Shown here one piece after another: positions 63,701 through 64,000 of a DNA stretch of 64,000 nt. The notes beneath the pieces were generated by a model. The model did not search any database, was not told the origin of the DNA, and saw nothing but the letters and a program-made list of their open reading frames with translations. The DNA is taken from positions 901,781 through 965,780 of the forward strand of contig NW_019091361.1 in assembly GCF_001949145.1 (NCBI RefSeq), in the 5' to 3' direction. The stretch comes from Acanthaster planci. Its lineage: Eukaryota; Echinodermata; Asteroidea; Valvatida; Acanthasteridae. Position 1 is the stretch's first letter. Each line of letters starts with the position of its first letter. The translations under genes were made by a program, and so were the position numbers.

Positions 63701-63990
63701 AGTGTACATTCGACGGTACGCTGCAGTGATTCAGTTGTCTGCTGTTTCTCTCTCTCACAAGGTTTTTTTCTATCAAAAGTCTAGACTCGTCATGATACGA
63801 AGGCATGTTATAATAAAAATGCTGAGGACATTTTATCAATTGCTGGTGTCAAGTTCACTGTCCTTGGTGATCGACATACACTAGTACCTCATCACTATCC
63901 ATTGTTTTGTATTTCTCCACAGAGGGTTTATCTTTCTACGGCTCATATGTCCAGCGATACTCAACCCCAGGCTTTTCAACATCGTAACAG
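34934..63990 (+). CDS. RASA1: Ras GTPase-activating protein 1 (p120 RasGAP), 3' partial, 19 coding exons
   Basis: Cytosolic protein that speeds GTP hydrolysis by Ras and is recruited to phosphotyrosine proteins through its SH2 domains. Exons: 34934-35130, 38233-38379, 43710-43845, 44212-44285, 46508-46625, 50184-50215, 52155-52207, 52848-52995, 53904-53982, 55086-55221, 56426-56508, 56775-56933, 58457-58698, 59337-59586, 60185-60347, 61063-61205, 61987-62102, 62816-62902, 63923-63990. Phases agree throughout: 2431 nt, 810 codons plus one base. Order: SH2 (about 67-160, R92 in SYLIRES), SH3 (169-224), SH2 (236-328, R262 in SYLVRNS), PH (about 367-470), C2 (about 477-575), RasGAP (from about 620; arginine finger R680 in LFRSNTLA; R794 in FLRLICPAILNPR). 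In-frame TAG at 34922-34924 supports the ATG. The N-terminal segment is far shorter than in human RASA1. The end of the GAP domain is outside the window. Confidence 0.96.
35739..35814. repeat. 13-bp perfect inverted repeat
   Basis: TGTTCCCATTGGA (35739-35751) and TCCAATGGGAACA (35802-35814) flank a 50-base spacer in RASA1 intron 1. It may be the terminal repeats of a tiny element or simply a stem-loop. Confidence 0.7.
36905..37012. repeat. Cluster of TACATGTAC palindromes
   Basis: GTACATGTACGTACATGC and ACATACATGTACATGTACA within about 100 bases, directly next to the TTAA boundary of the adjoining MITE. Confidence 0.65.
37013..37236. mobile_element. piggyBac-like MITE, family E, complete copy
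   Basis: Flanked by TTAA at 37013-37016 and 37233-37236. The left end is TTAACCCTAACCTTCCC and the right end GGGTAGTTAGGGTTAA. The interior shares GTGTGAATGGG and general layout with the copy at 24981-25104. The TTAA sites with CCC...GGG termini indicate the piggyBac superfamily; no transposase is encoded. It lies in RASA1 intron 1. Confidence 0.75.
38755..39030 (+). mobile_element. tRNA-derived SINE
   Basis: An A box TGGCGAAGTGG (38767-38777) and a B box GGTTCGATTCC (38809-38819), both fitting RNA polymerase III consensus, lie 31 bases apart, as in a tRNA-like head. A body follows (GGGTTTCACCCAGAACATGC, TCTGGGGTTTTCCTCCC) and a tail AATAAACAAATAATAATAAT. No folded, functional tRNA is expected because stem pairing is poor. 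Confidence 0.75.
40613..40862 (-). mobile_element. MITE family C, complete copy
   Basis: Left end GGGTAATTCCAAAAATGAGG and right end GGACCCCTAATTTCTGGGAT-TACCC are inverted complements. The flanking four bases are ACGT on both sides. Internal blocks CATGTCCCTGTCTCATCTGAC and ATTTCCATGTCAAATAACAA are the complement of the copy at 53574-53826, so this one is in the opposite orientation. 250 bp, non-coding, in RASA1 intron 2. Confidence 0.85.
41140..41260. repeat. Cluster of TACATGTAC / ACCGGTA palindromes
   Basis: Words GTACTGTACATACCGGTATG, GTACATGTACGTACATTG and TACCGGTATGATACATGTAC occur close together in RASA1 intron 2. Confidence 0.65.
42212..42287. repeat. Perfect tandem duplication of a 38-bp unit
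   Basis: The 38 bases at 42212-42249 (beginning CAATGGTTGACAATGACTGC) are repeated without any difference at 42250-42287. Exact identity indicates a very recent duplication, or an assembly artefact. It lies in RASA1 intron 2, just before an ACATGTAC tract. Confidence 0.95.
44286..46507 (+). other. RASA1 intron 4
   Basis: A 2.2-kb intron inside the SH3-coding region. It contains an inverted-repeat element at 45797-46076 and a short G run near 45310. Nothing else was recognised. Confidence 0.65.
45797..46076. mobile_element. Inverted-repeat element (MITE family G)
   Basis: TTTATCTTCAAGCCAACTTGA (about 45799-45819) and TCAAGTTTGCTTGAAGATAAA (about 46055-46075) are complements with one mismatch, bounding about 277 bp with no coding frame of note. 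Location: RASA1 intron 4. Target duplication not clear. Confidence 0.75.
48520..49210. repeat. Longest cluster of TACATGTAC palindromes
   Basis: Across about 700 bases the word ACATGTAC or a one-base variant recurs roughly every few tens of bases, sometimes directly repeated (TACATGTACATGTGATC). Confidence 0.65.
50161..50183 (+). repeat. CT microsatellite used as polypyrimidine tract
   Basis: ATT followed by a run of CT dinucleotides and then GCAG, immediately before the 32-base RASA1 exon 50184-50215. It doubles as the 3' splice-site pyrimidine tract. Confidence 0.85.
50755..51076. mobile_element. Foldback MITE, family A, short copy
   Basis: Begins AGGGTAACAGAAATTG and ends CAATTTCTGTTACCCT, with TTAA immediately outside on both sides (50751-50754 and 51077-51080). 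Its arms match the outer arms of the 686-bp copy at 19621-20306 (TACGTAACCATTT, CCCAGGCTGATTGGATGAC), but the central arm section is deleted, leaving 322 bp. Non-coding; in RASA1 intron 6. Confidence 0.9.
51289..51625. mobile_element. Inverted-repeat element (family H)
   Basis: TTCATAAATACC (51291-51302) and GGTATTTATGAA (51611-51622) are exact complements, with looser pairing outside (TTTATT/AATAAA). The interior includes a short direct repeat of TTTGATAATGCC (about 51352 and 51372). The same terminal words, closer together, occur at 63197-63287. Confidence 0.6.
53574..53826 (+). mobile_element. MITE family C, complete copy
   Basis: Left end GGGTAATTCCAGAAATTAGG; the right end carries TGGACCCCTAATTTTTGAAA and decays to ATTTCGC. 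ATAT flanks both sides (53570-53573 and about 53823-53826). The interior has TTTGTTATTTGACATGGAAA, CAAACTATTACTATTTG and TCAGATGTGACAGGGACATG. In RASA1 intron 8. Other copies are at 7971-8126 and 40613-40862. Confidence 0.85.
53983..55085 (+). other. RASA1 intron 9
   Basis: A 1.1-kb intron, strongly AT-rich from about 54660 to 54970. No repeat family or exon was recognised. Confidence 0.6.
55286..55461. mobile_element. MITE family B, complete copy
   Basis: AATACTGGTGATTCACAATA at the left and its complement, TTGTGAATCGCCCGTATT, at the right bound about 176 bp. Inner blocks GCAACGCGTTGG and CAACGCATTGC, CCTCCAAGAG and CTTGGAGG also pair, so most of the element is palindromic. In RASA1 intron 10. 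A truncated copy is at 33797-33922. Confidence 0.85.
57145..57270 (-). mobile_element. MITE family D, decayed copy in opposite orientation
   Basis: CAGTG(A)AAATGAATGGA, GTGTTGGTTCACGC, CTGGTTCTCACA and ATGCCTTTTACACAC follow in the same order as in the complement of the element at 22151-22296. The terminal repeats are eroded (CTGACGTCATTTTGAACC on the left). In RASA1 intron 12. Confidence 0.8.
57632..57657. repeat. Perfect 10-bp hairpin before a poly-T run
   Basis: CTGGTTCGGC and GCCGAACCAG flank a six-base loop, AGTTCA. A poly-T tract follows from about 57672. It could be the end of a transposable element, but no second end was found. Confidence 0.75.
57672..57760. repeat. Poly-T tract with nearby ambiguous base
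   Basis: A long T homopolymer with a few C interruptions, in RASA1 intron 12 (56934-58456); an N follows at 57775. Sequence quality and true length are doubtful here. Confidence 0.9.
62285..62480 (+). mobile_element. tRNA-derived SINE-like element
   Basis: An A-box-like TGATGGAGTGG (62310-62320, one mismatch to consensus) and a perfect B box GGTTCAAGTCC (62355-62365), bracketed by GTGG/CCAC that could pair as a T arm. A related motif pair, GCAGGG(G)AAAAAAATCC...TTCGGCG and GCAGGGCAAAAAATCCAC...TTCGGGCG, occurs on either side (about 62183-62225 and 62452-62500), perhaps a neighbouring or nested copy. In RASA1 intron 17. Confidence 0.6.
62903..63922 (+). other. RASA1 intron 18
   Basis: A 1.0-kb intron. 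It holds the word CCGGCTCAGGAGAAC (about 63152-63166) shared with 51661, the family H inverted repeat (63197-63287) and an isolated B-box-like GGTTCAAATCC at 63327-63337. Confidence 0.6.
63197..63287. repeat. Inverted repeat related to family H
   Basis: TTCATAAATACCTG (63197-63210) and CAGGTATTTATGAA (63274-63287) are exact 14-bp complements around a 63-base spacer. The same terminal words bound the larger element at 51289-51625. Confidence 0.75.
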
Positions 63991-64000
63991 GTATGACGTG

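Overview
This is a eukaryotic (metazoan) genomic window with spliced, intron-rich genes and canonical GT-AG junctions. The gene set, the piggyBac and MITE repeats, tRNA-derived SINEs, and the very many self-complementary TACATGTAC / ACCGGTA tracts in introns suggest a marine invertebrate, perhaps an invertebrate deuterostome such as an echinoderm, hemichordate or amphioxus. The species cannot be fixed from the sequence alone. There is a short assembly gap (25001-25018) and one ambiguous base (57775).

Layout. (1) 1-1524, + strand: intron and last coding exon of a DNA polymerase iota-like gene (POLI), with two ubiquitin-binding motifs. (2) 2335-2787, - strand: truncated piggyBac transposase with its C-terminal Cys/His-rich zinc-binding domain. 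(3) 2932-5829, - strand: a complete five-exon gluconokinase gene (IDNK, 201 aa). (4) 6288-22958, + strand: a complete twelve-exon FERM-domain gene of the FRMD3/FRMD5 type (551 aa, FERM + FA + one C-terminal membrane helix). It is head to head with IDNK across about 460 bp. (5) About 23.6-34.8 kb: intergenic, with MITEs, a foldback minisatellite and no supportable gene. (6) 34934 to the window end, + strand: RASA1 (p120 RasGAP), 19 coding exons giving 810 codons of SH2-SH3-SH2-PH-C2-RasGAP. The last part of the GAP domain and the C-terminus lie beyond the window.

The genes have unrelated jobs: translesion DNA synthesis, gluconate catabolism, cortical membrane-cytoskeleton scaffolding and Ras inactivation. 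The IDNK-FRMD pair has the same divergent arrangement that I recall for human chromosome 9q21, so it is probably an old conserved gene pair with a shared promoter region.

Most other structure is repetitive. Reading both strands I found at least eight families of short inverted-repeat elements. Several have two or three copies here, and the best example is a near-complete 686-bp foldback inside an FRMD intron. No new biological system could be demonstrated. The most interesting points are the conserved divergent pair, an extra C-terminal PCNA-binding-like motif in POLI, the foldback elements, and the TTAA-flanked MITEs sharing the window with a decayed piggyBac transposase.
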